A stretch of 42,117 bases of DNA from assembly GCA_024645245.1 (NCBI GenBank), contig JAHEBN010000014.1:1-42117 (forward strand). Reading direction: 5' to 3'. Below are positions 9,087-18,027 of this stretch, piece after piece; the stretch's first letter is position 1, and every line of letters starts with the position of its first letter. Origin of the DNA: Jiulongibacter sp. Lineage in GTDB: Bacteria > Bacteroidota > Bacteroidia > Cytophagales > Spirosomataceae. The position numbers were made by a program, and so were the translations under genes. The notes under the pieces are model-generated. The model worked only from the letters and a program-made list of their open reading frames with translations, did no database searches and was not told the DNA's origin.

Positions 9087-10166
9087 CTAGAGAATCTCTG
9101 AAATTATTTGGGCTATTTCCCTTGTGATTTGGGTTGGGGAATTGCAATCGCAATTGGTAAGGCCTATGACATAAATGTCTTTTTCGGGCAGGTAAACGCC
9201 CATTGATTTGAAACCAAAAATAGATCCACCGTGCTCAAAGCTCAGGGTACCTTCCGTATTTTTGATATGCCATCCATAGCCATAGTCTATTTTTTGTCCA
9301 TTATTTAAGGTGTAATTGGTAAATGCTTTCCGGGTAGTTTGAGCATCCAGTAACTTATTTTTGAGTAGAGCATTTTGCCAATTAAGCATATCTTTCGCAG
9401 AAGAAATCAGGGCCCCTGTTGAATAAGGGATGGAATAACTGATATAGGTTTTATTTACATAATCATCTTTTAGCTGGTATCCATAGGCTCGGTTAGGAAT
9501 AATTTCTCTTGCACTATTGTATCGTGTGGCATTCATAGCTAGAGGTATGAATATATTTTGCTTCACAAATTCCTCGTAGGTCAGACCTGAAACTTGTTCA
9601 ATAATATACCCTAAAAGGAAATATCCGGAATTGGAATATTTGTACAATTCACCGGGATTAAATTCCAAAGAATCATTTTTGAATAAAGCTATTACTTCCA
9701 ATGGTTCCAGCTCATTTTTAGCCATTTCATTTAGCTCTTTTAGTCTCGTAAAGTCCTTTAAGCCTGAAGTATGAGTCAATAAGTGATGAATGCTTATTTG
9801 GTCCCCAAGCGGGAAATCAGGGATATACTTATTGATATTGTCAGAAAGTGAAAGTTTGCCTTTTTCAGAAAGAATTAGAATGGAAATAGCGGTAAACTGT
9901 TTTGTCATGGAGCCTATTTCAAAAACATTGTTAGTGTTCATTGGAATTGCCAGCTCAAGATTTGAAAGGCCGAAGGATTTTTCATAGATTATTTCTCCAT
10001 TTTGTGCTGCCAGAAATACGGCACCCGGGGCATCTTTTTTGTATTTTGAATTTAATAAACTGTCAATTCTGCTAACTGTTTTTTGAGCATAAGATTTAAT
10101 ATTGAACGATATAAGTAAAATTCCAAATAAGACCACATCACGACTAAAAGTTATTAGTTTTTTCAT
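9087..10166 (-). CDS. Exported serine hydrolase, class C beta-lactamase/PBP fold
   Basis: The 359-residue protein starts with a signal peptide (residues 1-27, ending KSYAQ). The penicillin-binding fold motifs are present: the nucleophile SxxK as SMTK in EIGSMTKQFTAISIL, YxN as YSNSGYFLLG, and HGG near the C-terminus in FEHGGSIFGFKS. Family members include beta-lactamases, D-aminopeptidases and esterases; the sequence does not separate them. There is no long C-terminal extension. The gene is isolated, with a 457-bp gene-free region upstream that holds a C9 tract (G9 on this strand). Confidence 0.9.
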   Translation of the reverse strand: MKKLITFSRDVVLFGILLISFNIKSYAQKTVSRIDSLLNSKYKKDAPGAVFLAAQNGEIIYEKSFGLSNLELAIPMNTNNVFEIGSMTKQFTAISILILSEKGKLSLSDNINKYIPDFPLGDQISIHHLLTHTSGLKDFTRLKELNEMAKNELEPLEVIALFKNDSLEFNPGELYKYSNSGYFLLGYIIEQVSGLTYEEFVKQNIFIPLAMNATRYNSAREIIPNRAYGYQLKDDYVNKTYISYSIPYSTGALISSAKDMLNWQNALLKNKLLDAQTTRKAFTNYTLNNGQKIDYGYGWHIKNTEGTLSFEHGGSIFGFKSMGVYLPEKDIYVIGLTNCDCNSPTQITREIAQIISEIL

Positions 10167-10623
10167 TTTTGTATATTAGTGATAATGGGGGATTAGATAG
10201 GAATCCGATAAGAAAGGTTGCAAACCTTCTGTTTTTATACTTTAAGATATGTGTTAAAGCATTGCTGATTAGTATAATTACCCCCCCCCAAATTTAACAC
10301 GGACAGTTAACTTGGGAAAAACTTAAATTGCTATCAGGATAAATTCAAAACGGAATTTTTTTCTTATAAACTTTATACTTCCGAAACGACATTAAAAAGT
10401 GAAGTCAAAACATAGTTATAAAATCTATGTATTTGTTTTACCGGAATTTTAATCACTTTAAAAGCGTCCGATTTGAAAATTAACTCGTATTTTATTCGGA
10501 CTAAATACCAGAAAATTTATTGAAACTGCCAAAGAATAAGATACTAAAATGAGATTGTCAAATCATTTAGCTTTAAATTTATTGACTAACATTAGAATTT
10601 TCTCGTATTACTAAAAACCGGTA
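10167..10623. other. 457-bp gene-free divergent region
   Basis: This AT-rich stretch lies between the divergent serine hydrolase and the lectin-type T9SS substrate. No frame with coding character was seen on either strand. It holds a perfect small hairpin (AAGGTT-GCA-AACCTT, 10214-10228) in the presumed leader of the hydrolase and a run of nine C at 10281-10289. No perfect TAnnTTTG promoter was found for either gene, so both probably depend on non-consensus promoters. Confidence 0.6.
10281..10289 (+). repeat. C9 homopolymer tract
   Basis: Nine consecutive C in an otherwise AT-rich intergenic region, 115 bp upstream of the serine hydrolase start and 335 bp upstream of the lectin gene. Such tracts are prone to slipped-strand length change. 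No function can be shown from one sequence. Confidence 0.9.
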
Positions 10624-12114
10624 ATGAAAATTGTTTATTACTTATTGATCATTTTTCCATGTATAGCTTCTGCTCAGCTGGTACAGGCGGATACCAACAT
10701 GGTATGCAAGGGTCAGGCAGTAAGATTATTTATTAACCCTAAACTATTTTCACCAACTGATTTTTGTCTGGATTACGAAGGAGTGCGGGATGGTTTGCAT
10801 TATTATTCCAGTTGCAATCAGATCAGTTTTGACGATGCATTTGCATTTGCAAGACTTATGAAAGGTAACCTGGTAACCGTAAATGATGATGCCAAAAACA
10901 GATTTGTAGCCAGACTTAAACCCGCTTATATTAAATGGTTGGGTTTTTTTCAGGACCCAGGGGCCGAAAGTTTCAATGATCCACCCGATCCGGCTTCAGG
11001 ATTTGTGTGGATGAGTGGGGCGAAGGCTGGATATACCCGTTGGGCTAGTGCACAACCAGATAATCTGGAAAATGCGAATCCGGGGAAAAATGTAATTTTA
11101 GGTTGTACAATAGTTACCCCACCAGAATGGTGCGATGTAGATAAAAATGATGGACATAAATATATTGCCATAATTGAGACTACTCAAAGTACAATTCCTG
11201 TTTTTCCTCAAGTGGAGGTTCTATGGGAAACAGGCTCTACTGCTCGAGAGATAATTGTAAATCCTACAAAATCAAAATATTATAAAGTGCAGGTTATTAT
11301 CGATGGTCAGGTGTATCAGGATAGTATTAAAATTCAAGTTCCTGAAGCAAAAGCTGATTTTTCAAAGTTTGGCGGGTGCGGAAATCCATTTTATTCCAGA
11401 CCTGTTCTTACTAGTAATTTACCTACTAATGATCTGAATATTTCCTGGATTTTTGGGGATGCCAATAACAGCGGCAAAGATTTCAAGCCGGATTTACAGA
11501 CTTACAATTCCGGAGATATAATTAGTAAGGTCAAAGTTGAAAGCATTTCTTGTGGCGAAATAGTACTCGACTCCAGCACAACATTATTGCTGGAATACCC
11601 ATTTGATACTGCACAGTTAATTCAAAAGGAATTAAAATTAAATGAAATTTTTACTTTAAACCCTCTCAATCAAAAAGAGGGCTTCATTTATAATTGGGTT
11701 CCACCCACAGGATTAAATAATCCCAATATTGCAGAGCCTCAATTTATGGCACTGGATCCGGTGGAATATATTTTGAAAATTGATGATGGTTTCGGATGTA
11801 AAACGGAGGAGGTTTTTCAGTTTACGATAGACCCCAATATTATTATTTATTTACCAAATGCCTTCACACCTAATAGTGATAATGAAAACGATCTGTTTAA
11901 AATTATAACCAATACGGGGTTTTACGGACAATTGAGGCAGTTTACCATATTCAATCGATGGTCACAAATTGTTTTTGACTCTGATAAAATTTGGGAATGG
12001 GATGGTAAAATCAAAGGTAAAGATGCTCCTCTCGGAATCTACCATTATGCACTCCGGTATGAGATAGAGAAAGTGCCTTATGTTAAAACAGGTTCTGTTT
12101 TTTTGATAAGGTAA
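10624..12114 (+). CDS. Secreted C-type-lectin-like protein with T9SS type B sorting domain
   Basis: The 496-residue protein has a signal peptide (residues 1-17, MKIVYYLLIIFPCIASA). A C-type lectin-like domain at about 48-188 begins with LHYYSSCNQISFDDAFAFA, includes KNRFVARLKPAYIKWLGF and TRWASAQPDN, and closes with PPEWCDVDKNDGHKYIAIIE. An Ig/PKD-like middle region follows. The last 85 residues (LPNAFTPNSDNENDLFKI, IFNRWSQIVF, WEWDGKIKGKDAPLGIYHYA) are the gliding-motility-associated CHU_C type sorting domain used by type IX secretion. It is predicted to be exported through the outer membrane and attached or released, with glycan binding as a plausible role. It converges with mnmE, 6 bp apart. 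Confidence 0.88.
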   Translation: MKIVYYLLIIFPCIASAQLVQADTNMVCKGQAVRLFINPKLFSPTDFCLDYEGVRDGLHYYSSCNQISFDDAFAFARLMKGNLVTVNDDAKNRFVARLKPAYIKWLGFFQDPGAESFNDPPDPASGFVWMSGAKAGYTRWASAQPDNLENANPGKNVILGCTIVTPPEWCDVDKNDGHKYIAIIETTQSTIPVFPQVEVLWETGSTAREIIVNPTKSKYYKVQVIIDGQVYQDSIKIQVPEAKADFSKFGGCGNPFYSRPVLTSNLPTNDLNISWIFGDANNSGKDFKPDLQTYNSGDIISKVKVESISCGEIVLDSSTTLLLEYPFDTAQLIQKELKLNEIFTLNPLNQKEGFIYNWVPPTGLNNPNIAEPQFMALDPVEYILKIDDGFGCKTEEVFQFTIDPNIIIYLPNAFTPNSDNENDLFKIITNTGFYGQLRQFTIFNRWSQIVFDSDKIWEWDGKIKGKDAPLGIYHYALRYEIEKVPYVKTGSVFLIR

Positions 12115-12120
12115 TCTGAT

Positions 12121-13458
12121 TTACTTCCCGATACAAAACTTTCCAAAGATATTTTTAAGTAAATCATCCGTAGAAATTGTACCTGTCAGTTCACCTAAAT
12201 GAAATAAGGAAAGTCGGATATCCTGAGCCAGGAAATCTCCCGTAATACCTGTATCCAGCCCATTTAATACTTCATTTAAGGCATCATTGGTTTTGGAAAG
12301 CAGTTCAAAATGGCGTAAATTAGTTAAAATAGTACTTCCAGTAATTTTTTCAGAAGCGGCTTTTTCAAGTTGTTTTTCCAGTTCTTTTATTCCTGTACCA
12401 TTTTTAGCAGAAATTCTAAGATCAGTAGTGGCTTCAGCGGGTTCTTGTAAATCAACCTTATTTTTAATCCAGAACACTTTTCGTTTACTTAATTCTTCGG
12501 CAAATTCATTTTGCAGGAATACCTTCTCAATGCCTTCATCATACAGACAAAGTACAATTTCTGCTTTATTTAGGGCATTTTTAGATTTTTCGATGCCAAT
12601 TTTTTCGACTTTATCCGTAGTTTCCCGGATTCCGGCTGTATCAATAAAACGAAATTTATATCCCCCTAAAACAAGCGTATCCTCTATGGTATCTCGTGTG
12701 GTACCGGCCACATCAGTTACAATCGCCTTTTCTTCCTTAAATAAGGCATTGAGTAGTGTTGATTTACCTACATTAGGTTGCCCAATAATGGCCACCGGTA
12801 TACCTTCTTTCATCGCATTACCTGATTCGAAGGAGTTTAGCAATTGTTCAATTTGCTGCTGAATTTTAAAAATAAGTTGGCGTAAATCGTCCCGGTCGGC
12901 GAATTCCACATCTTCCTCACCGAAGTCAAGCTCCAATTCCACGAGACTGGCAAAATGGATAAGTTCTTCCCGAAGTTGGGCAAGTAAATCCGAAAATCCA
13001 CCCCGCAGTTGATTAAACGCCGTTCTGTGTGCCACTTCGGAGTCGGCATGAATGAGGTCGGCCACTGCTTCGGCTTGTACCAAATCAAATCGTCCGTTTA
13101 AAAATGCCCTTTGGGTAAATTCACCAGGTTGTGCCATCCGGCAACCATTTTTGACCAGGGTTTGCATTATGGCTTGTATGATAAAGCTACTTCCGTGGCA
13201 GGAAATCTCCACCGAATCTTCTTTTGTAAAAGAATGCGGGGCCTTGAATACACTTAACAGAACTTCGTCAATATCCTTGTCTGCTCCACGGAAAATGCCG
13301 AAATGAACGGTATGCGAGGCAACCTTATTTAGATCTTTGCCTACAAAAAACTCATTTGTAATACCTATGGCATTTTTTCCTGAAACCCGAATTATTGCAA
13401 TTGCTCCAATACCCGGAGCAGTTGCCAAAGCACAAATACATTCCTGTTGTTCAGGCAT
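12121..13458 (-). CDS. mnmE: tRNA uridine-5-carboxymethylaminomethyl modification GTPase MnmE
   Basis: With MnmG, MnmE forms the cmnm5 group on the wobble uridine of several tRNAs. The N-terminal folate-binding domain has CALATAPGIGAIAIIRVSG and CHGSSFIIQAIM. The G domain is inserted in the helical domain with G1 GQPNVGKST, G3 DTAGIRE and G4 NKVD. The C-terminal helical part has SLFHLGELTG and ends with the FCIGK cysteine motif. The frame extends upstream to 13506, but the ATG at 13458 (MPEQQECICALAT) gives the family N-terminus and 445 residues. A TATTTTTG element lies 22-29 bases upstream of the start. Confidence 0.97.
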   Translation of the reverse strand: MPEQQECICALATAPGIGAIAIIRVSGKNAIGITNEFFVGKDLNKVASHTVHFGIFRGADKDIDEVLLSVFKAPHSFTKEDSVEISCHGSSFIIQAIMQTLVKNGCRMAQPGEFTQRAFLNGRFDLVQAEAVADLIHADSEVAHRTAFNQLRGGFSDLLAQLREELIHFASLVELELDFGEEDVEFADRDDLRQLIFKIQQQIEQLLNSFESGNAMKEGIPVAIIGQPNVGKSTLLNALFKEEKAIVTDVAGTTRDTIEDTLVLGGYKFRFIDTAGIRETTDKVEKIGIEKSKNALNKAEIVLCLYDEGIEKVFLQNEFAEELSKRKVFWIKNKVDLQEPAEATTDLRISAKNGTGIKELEKQLEKAASEKITGSTILTNLRHFELLSKTNDALNEVLNGLDTGITGDFLAQDIRLSLFHLGELTGTISTDDLLKNIFGKFCIGK

Positions 13459-13479
13459 ATTAATCCTTCCTTTTGATAG

Positions 13480-13514
13480 CAAAAATACAGATAATTGCCT
13501 TAGCATCTGGCAAA
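13480..13514 (-). promoter_or_regulatory. Predicted mnmE promoter (TTTG / TATTTTTG)
   Basis: On the minus strand TATTTTTG (13480-13487) matches the Bacteroidota -7 element perfectly, and TTTG (13511-13514) sits 23 bases upstream, slightly longer than the usual 19-21 spacing. The predicted start of transcription lies close to the chosen ATG at 13458, leaving a short leader. Confidence 0.45.
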
Positions 13515-13583
13515 CTGCGGACTCTCTTGTTTATTTTCATTTCAAAAGCTTTATCGGAGCTAAATTAAGCTAAAAATTCTTTC

Positions 13584-13591
13584 TATTTTTG
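13584..13591 (+). promoter_or_regulatory. Predicted -7 element for the MBOAT gene
   Basis: TATTTTTG is a perfect TAnnTTTG match 60 bases upstream of the MBOAT start. No good -33 TTTG is seen at the usual distance. The leader that follows contains a short AAAAGG/CCTTTT hairpin (13602-13620). Confidence 0.4.
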
Positions 13592-13650
13592 GCGACTAAT
13601 TAAAAGGGTAAAAACCTTTTCTAATAAAAAATAATCAAATTCAGGTCTGA

Positions 13651-15051
13651 ATGCTTTTTAATTCCCTCCAGTTTGTATTCTTTTTCATTGTAGTATCTAT
13701 TCTTTACTATTTGTTGAGGCAAAGAGGTCGGGTTTGGCTTTTACTTTTGGCTAGTTGTTACTTCTACATGGCATTTAAGCCTGTTTATATACTAATTCTG
13801 CTTTTTACCATTTTGGTAGATTATTTTGCCGGATTTCTTATTCATAATGCAGAAGGAGGTAAACGAAAAACCTACCTGATTATCAGTTTGGTCACTAATA
13901 TTGGTTTTTTGGCTATTTTTAAGTATTTCAACTTTATCAATCTTAATATTACGTATTTACTTGGTCTGGCCGGAATGGAAAACCCGATTCCCAATTATCC
14001 GTTGGAATTACCAATAGGTCTTTCTTTTCATACTTTTCAGGCAATGAGTTATACCATCGAAGTTTATCGTAGAAATCAAAAACCGGAGAAAGACTTCATT
14101 ATTTATTCTCTTTACGTCATGTTTTACCCGCAGCTGGTGGCTGGCCCTATTGAGCGGCCACAAAATCTGTTGTGGCAGTTTCATTCCTTTTTTAAATACA
14201 ATTTTGAGAATGTTAAAGCCGGATTGATTCGTATTGCCTGGGGGATGTTTAAAAAAGTGGTTATTGCTGATCGGCTTTCGATGATGGTTGATTTTTGTTA
14301 CGATAACCCTTCAGAACACAGTGGCCTCACATTGATGGTGGCAACGCTGTTTTTCTCCATTCAGATATACTGCGACTTCTCCGGTTATTCAGATATAGCC
14401 ATCGGTTGTGCCCGATTAATGGGCTTTAAATTGATGGAAAATTTTAATGTGCCTTATATTTCAAAATCGATTTCGGAGTTCTGGAGCCGTTGGCACATTT
14501 CTCTTTCCGGTTGGTTTCGCGATTATTTATACATCCCTCTTGGTGGAAATCGGGTAAAGGAGGGTAGACTTTATTTTAACTATTTTATTGTTTTTATGAT
14601 AAGCGGACTTTGGCATGGAGCCGCCTGGACTTTCGTGATATGGGGAAGCTTGCATGGGATTTACCTGATTCTGGCAATGGTTCGAAAGAAATATTTTGAT
14701 TTCAAAATTGGCCATGGCAGAATACAAGATACCCTCAATATGCTTTTTACTTTTATTCTGGTTACTTTTAGTTGGGTCTTTTTCCGTGCAAGGGGATTGG
14801 GCAATGCAAAAACTATTTTGTCTAAAATGATGAATCCTGGGGATTATCAAAATTTTGATGGACCTTTCAACTCGGTGGAGATGTGGTTTTGCATATTTTT
14901 ATTGGTGTTTTTGATGGTAAAAGAAATCAAATGGCCGGTAATTCAAACTACTAATACCGCCCGCTTTTATTTCTTCTTTAGTGCATTGATGGTAGCTTGC
15001 TACTTTTTTGGTGTTTTTACTTCGAATCAATTTATTTATTTCCAATTTTGA
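13651..15051 (+). CDS. MBOAT family membrane O-acyltransferase (AlgI/DltB-like)
   Basis: The 466-residue polytopic inner-membrane protein carries the MBOAT signature: FHTFQAMSYTIEVYRR, YPQLVAGPIERPQNLLWQF, CDFSGYSDIAIGCARLMGF, the WSRWHISLSGWFRDYLYIPLG block and the catalytic-histidine segment SGLWHGAAWTFVIWGSLHG. Family members move acyl groups, usually acetyl, across the membrane to exopolysaccharide, teichoic acid or other surface polymers. Its TGA stop overlaps the TTG start of an SGNH-like lipoprotein gene, the usual AlgI-AlgJ/X style pairing, so the two probably acylate an envelope glycan together. The acceptor is not identifiable. Confidence 0.94.
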   Translation: MLFNSLQFVFFFIVVSILYYLLRQRGRVWLLLLASCYFYMAFKPVYILILLFTILVDYFAGFLIHNAEGGKRKTYLIISLVTNIGFLAIFKYFNFINLNITYLLGLAGMENPIPNYPLELPIGLSFHTFQAMSYTIEVYRRNQKPEKDFIIYSLYVMFYPQLVAGPIERPQNLLWQFHSFFKYNFENVKAGLIRIAWGMFKKVVIADRLSMMVDFCYDNPSEHSGLTLMVATLFFSIQIYCDFSGYSDIAIGCARLMGFKLMENFNVPYISKSISEFWSRWHISLSGWFRDYLYIPLGGNRVKEGRLYFNYFIVFMISGLWHGAAWTFVIWGSLHGIYLILAMVRKKYFDFKIGHGRIQDTLNMLFTFILVTFSWVFFRARGLGNAKTILSKMMNPGDYQNFDGPFNSVEMWFCIFLLVFLMVKEIKWPVIQTTNTARFYFFFSALMVACYFFGVFTSNQFIYFQF

Positions 15052-16061
15052 AAATACTTAAATACATAGCTTTACTTATTTTCAGTGCCCTTTGGTTTAC
15101 GGGTTGTTCCAAAGACCTGGCCCAATGGCTGTTTGAAAAAGGCCTGATAAAGGATGATTATCGGTATGGTGATTTATACCGCATGTCAAATCTGGCGGAG
15201 TTCAGAGTGCCTGTGGGCAAATGTATAAAATCAAATCAAAACTCCCCATTATTACCAATTAAATTAACACTGGCAGGCGACAGTTTTACGGAAGAAGGTC
15301 GGATTGATTCTTTGGATTTTCCTGTAAAATCATTTAAAAGAACACATGGGGCTCAAACCGGACTGGCTATTCCCGACCCTCAACTGGAAAATGTTTTAAT
15401 AATTGAAACCGTTGAACGCCACTTCAGAGAAAGATTTACTCAACCCTGGGAAGGTATCTTGGTTGAGAATTCAAAGCCAGAAGAAGGAAAATGGTATGAC
15501 TATTTATTGCAATTAAGAATACCCTATAATACGGAAAGAAATGAAGCTGTGCTTTTTGGCTACGATTGGGTGATGCGAATTCGGGAATGGAAAGCAGCCT
15601 TGAATTTTCGATTATTTGGTCGTACCGATGCGAAAGTGGCTTTAAGCAAAAATAAAGAGCATCTGGTATATCAGTTGGCTGTTGCACCCGGAATTTCATC
15701 TTCTTTCGCGATAATATCTCAATCTGAAATAGACACCCTGGTAAAGAATGTGAACCGAACAGTTTCTTTTTATAAGCAGGCCGGATTTGAAAGGGTGGCT
15801 TTGAGTATTATTCCAAATAAAGCAAGTATTCTGGCTAGTGATTTAGGAACTTATAATTACCTGATAAAAAGAATTCAATCCAACCCTGATTTACAGGCAG
15901 ATATAATCGATATATATTCCGATTATGCCGTTTTAAAAAATCAGGTCTATGAAAAAGGGGATACCCATTGGAATTGCCTTGGAAAATCAATCTGGCTGGG
16001 AAAAGTGAATGATTATTTACAAAAAAGTAGTGTTGAAGAATCTTTTAGTCTTAAGTATTAA
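15048..16061 (+). CDS. Lipoprotein with SGNH/AlgX-like hydrolase fold
   Basis: The 337-residue protein begins at TTG 15048, overlapping the upstream stop as TTGA, the non-ATG equivalent of an ATGA coupling site. Residues 1-22 form a lipoprotein signal with lipobox FTGC (ALWFTGCSKD). AGDSFTEEGR contains the GDS block with the nucleophile serine, and KGDTHWNCLGKSIW near the C-terminus contains the DxH pair, both typical of SGNH-like AlgJ/AlgX partners of MBOAT proteins. It is likely the periplasmic partner that completes O-acylation. The reading frame opens earlier, at a TTG (14997) inside the MBOAT gene, but the signal peptide supports 15048. Confidence 0.8.
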   Translation: MKILKYIALLIFSALWFTGCSKDLAQWLFEKGLIKDDYRYGDLYRMSNLAEFRVPVGKCIKSNQNSPLLPIKLTLAGDSFTEEGRIDSLDFPVKSFKRTHGAQTGLAIPDPQLENVLIIETVERHFRERFTQPWEGILVENSKPEEGKWYDYLLQLRIPYNTERNEAVLFGYDWVMRIREWKAALNFRLFGRTDAKVALSKNKEHLVYQLAVAPGISSSFAIISQSEIDTLVKNVNRTVSFYKQAGFERVALSIIPNKASILASDLGTYNYLIKRIQSNPDLQADIIDIYSDYAVLKNQVYEKGDTHWNCLGKSIWLGKVNDYLQKSSVEESFSLKY

Positions 16062-17200
16062 AGATTGAGCAAAGTTTCAACAAAAGCTTTGGTGCTGTGT
16101 TCTGCTGTATACCTTGTTCCGTCAATTTGCCATTTTTCAGGGTTATGAGTAAAATCAATTAATTTATCCCTGATTTCAGAAATATTCGAAGGATTAGCAG
16201 AAAATCCCAGTTTATGAGCTAAAGTTAATTCCTCCACTAAACCATAATTGGAGACTAAAGAAGGCTTATTGTACTTGGCTGCCATTCCAATGACTCCACT
16301 GCTTGCAAAATAGTTGACATTCATTCTAAGAATCAGGTCTGACTGGTCGAATAGGGCTTCCATATGTGAATCTTGGACAAATTCGTCTCTGATTATCACC
16401 TGAAAATTATTTTTTTTCTCTGTAATGGCTTCGTTTAAAATTTCTTTATTCGCATCGCTCACCTTTCCCACCATTAAAAGAGTGCTATTATTTCTTTCTT
16501 TATGGGGAAGTCGATCAAAAGCATCTATTATATTAACAATATTTTTGCGTTCATCCAGAATACCAAAAATCAGAAAAACTTTGTTTGAAAATGGGATACC
16601 ATAAAATTCTTTAATATTGATGACTTCCGGCTGCGAAGTATTGAAAATCGGATCTGGAAGGTAATGAAATACATTCAGAAAATTCTTATTGTAATAGTCT
16701 ACAGATTTCTGATCATTTAGTATAAAAATGCGATCTATATTAGGATTCTTAAGGACAGTTTTAAGAAGCCATTTTTTCTTTGTTTTATTAAGTAAATACA
16801 AGAATTTGTCTTTGAATGCTGTACCGGTAAATTCCTGTCGGAAAAAAGGACGAAACCAAATGCCACTTATTTTGAAAGGCAAGATCATCTGTTTTCCTAA
16901 GGCCAGTTGATAAACGTCCAATTCCATTAGAATTATTTCCAAGGCATTTATTTCTGCCGCCTTTTTAAATATTACATTTAACTGATCCTGGTATTTAGCA
17001 ACAATACTTTTAGTGGTTCGGGATTTTACCACATAATTCCACACCAAGTCATTTTTACTTTTGTCTATTGGAATATTACTCAGAAAACAATAGCGGTTTG
17101 TTTTATTGTGTTTTTTTAAATATTCAAAAATTTCCTGCATGAACCCGATTTTATGGCCATCAAGAGATATATTTAAATCTACAATTAAAGTAGTATCCAT
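16058..17200 (-). CDS. Glycosyltransferase, GT4-like
   Basis: The 380-residue soluble protein has two Rossmann-like halves. In the C-terminal half, IFGILDERKNIVNIIDAF matches the donor-binding start of GT4 enzymes, LLMVGKVSDANKEILNEAI follows, and LILRMNVNYFASSGVIGMAA with KPSLVSNYGLVEELTL occupies the place of the nucleotide-sugar EX7E region, though the classic glutamate spacing is not clear. ATG 17200 (MDTTLIVDLNISLDG) is preferred over a TTG further upstream. Its stop overlaps by 4 bp the stop of the convergent SGNH-like gene. The neighbouring MBOAT pair suggests a shared surface-polysaccharide role (inference). Confidence 0.7.
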   Translation of the reverse strand: MDTTLIVDLNISLDGHKIGFMQEIFEYLKKHNKTNRYCFLSNIPIDKSKNDLVWNYVVKSRTTKSIVAKYQDQLNVIFKKAAEINALEIILMELDVYQLALGKQMILPFKISGIWFRPFFRQEFTGTAFKDKFLYLLNKTKKKWLLKTVLKNPNIDRIFILNDQKSVDYYNKNFLNVFHYLPDPIFNTSQPEVINIKEFYGIPFSNKVFLIFGILDERKNIVNIIDAFDRLPHKERNNSTLLMVGKVSDANKEILNEAITEKKNNFQVIIRDEFVQDSHMEALFDQSDLILRMNVNYFASSGVIGMAAKYNKPSLVSNYGLVEELTLAHKLGFSANPSNISEIRDKLIDFTHNPEKWQIDGTRYTAEHSTKAFVETLLNL

Positions 17201-17373
17201 AATTCTTAACAGAATAGACTTTTTAAAAGGAGGCAAAATTATTATTTATAGTTTTTGAAAACACAAATTTTTAAAAGTAGCCTGAAAGTTTATTTAAATC
17301 ATTCTTGTAAAAAAGATTCAGAATTTTGTCCTTTCAAATTTAAAGTTACTAGGAATGCCAACCTGACAAAAGA

Positions 17374-17402
17374 AAAACGCCCAGGAGTTTCCAGGGCGTT
17401 TT
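17374..17402 (-). terminator. Rho-independent terminator after the OmpH pair
   Basis: AAAACGCCC (17374-17382) pairs with GGGCGTTTT (17394-17402) around an 11-base loop. On the minus strand the stem is followed by a T-rich run, placing it directly downstream of the OmpH gene ending at 17421. It ends the uppS-bamA-ompH transcript. Confidence 0.85.
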
Positions 17403-17420
17403 AAATCGTTTTAAAAACTT

Positions 17421-17993
17421 TTAGTTTGTTCCGGCGGCACCTGTAGCTGCAGGTGCATCTTCAGGAATGGCAACTCCCATCTTTTTGAACACAAGATTAG
17501 TGATATTATCCTGTTCTGGTGCGACCAATACTACCGGAGTAGTACCAGCACCGGCATCAGAATTGAAAACAAATGTGTATCCATTTTCCTTTGCCACTGC
17601 GTCAATGGCTTGTTGGATTTTATCCATTACCGGAGCCATTAATTCCTGGTATTTTTTACTTAAAGCACCTTCCGAATTTTGTTGGAATTCCTGTATTTCA
17701 TTTTGCTTGTTTTGAAGGCTTTTTTCTTTGTCCTGACGGATTACAGCTGTCATTGAAGCAGCATTTTTCTGGTAATCTTCGTAGTTTTTTTGAAAATCGG
17801 CTACTTTATCGTTAAGCAATTTATCGTATTGAGCTTTTTCAGTAGCCAGTTTGGCCTGGATATCTTTTGAATCTGGAATTACTTGCAATACATAATCTAT
17901 ATTAGTATATCCGATTTTTAATGTCTGAGCAGATACGCTAGCACCAGCCAACATCATTACAGCAAATACAGCAGCGAACAGTTTAATTTTCAT
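17421..17993 (-). CDS. OmpH/Skp family periplasmic chaperone
   Basis: The 190-residue protein has a signal peptide (MKIKLFAAVFAVMMLAGASV, then SAQ). The Skp-type start KIGYTNIDYVLQVIPDSKDI is followed by a long coiled coil (about 45-125, rich in K, E and Q) and the typical VAKENGYTFVFNSDAG close, with an alanine-rich tail. Skp trimers hold unfolded outer-membrane proteins for BAM. ATG 17993 is chosen over an upstream start at 18023 because it begins the signal peptide. It is the second of two tandem OmpH genes after bamA and precedes a clear terminator. Confidence 0.92.
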   Translation of the reverse strand: MKIKLFAAVFAVMMLAGASVSAQTLKIGYTNIDYVLQVIPDSKDIQAKLATEKAQYDKLLNDKVADFQKNYEDYQKNAASMTAVIRQDKEKSLQNKQNEIQEFQQNSEGALSKKYQELMAPVMDKIQQAIDAVAKENGYTFVFNSDAGAGTTPVVLVAPEQDNITNLVFKKMGVAIPEDAPAATGAAGTN

Positions 17994-18027
17994 TTTTTTG
18001 ATATTTGAATTAATTTGATACAACGGT

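Noticed and set aside
12287-12862. 191-residue plus-strand frame inside mnmE
   Set aside because: It lies wholly within the GTPase-domain region of mnmE on the other strand and its serine-rich text is a shadow.
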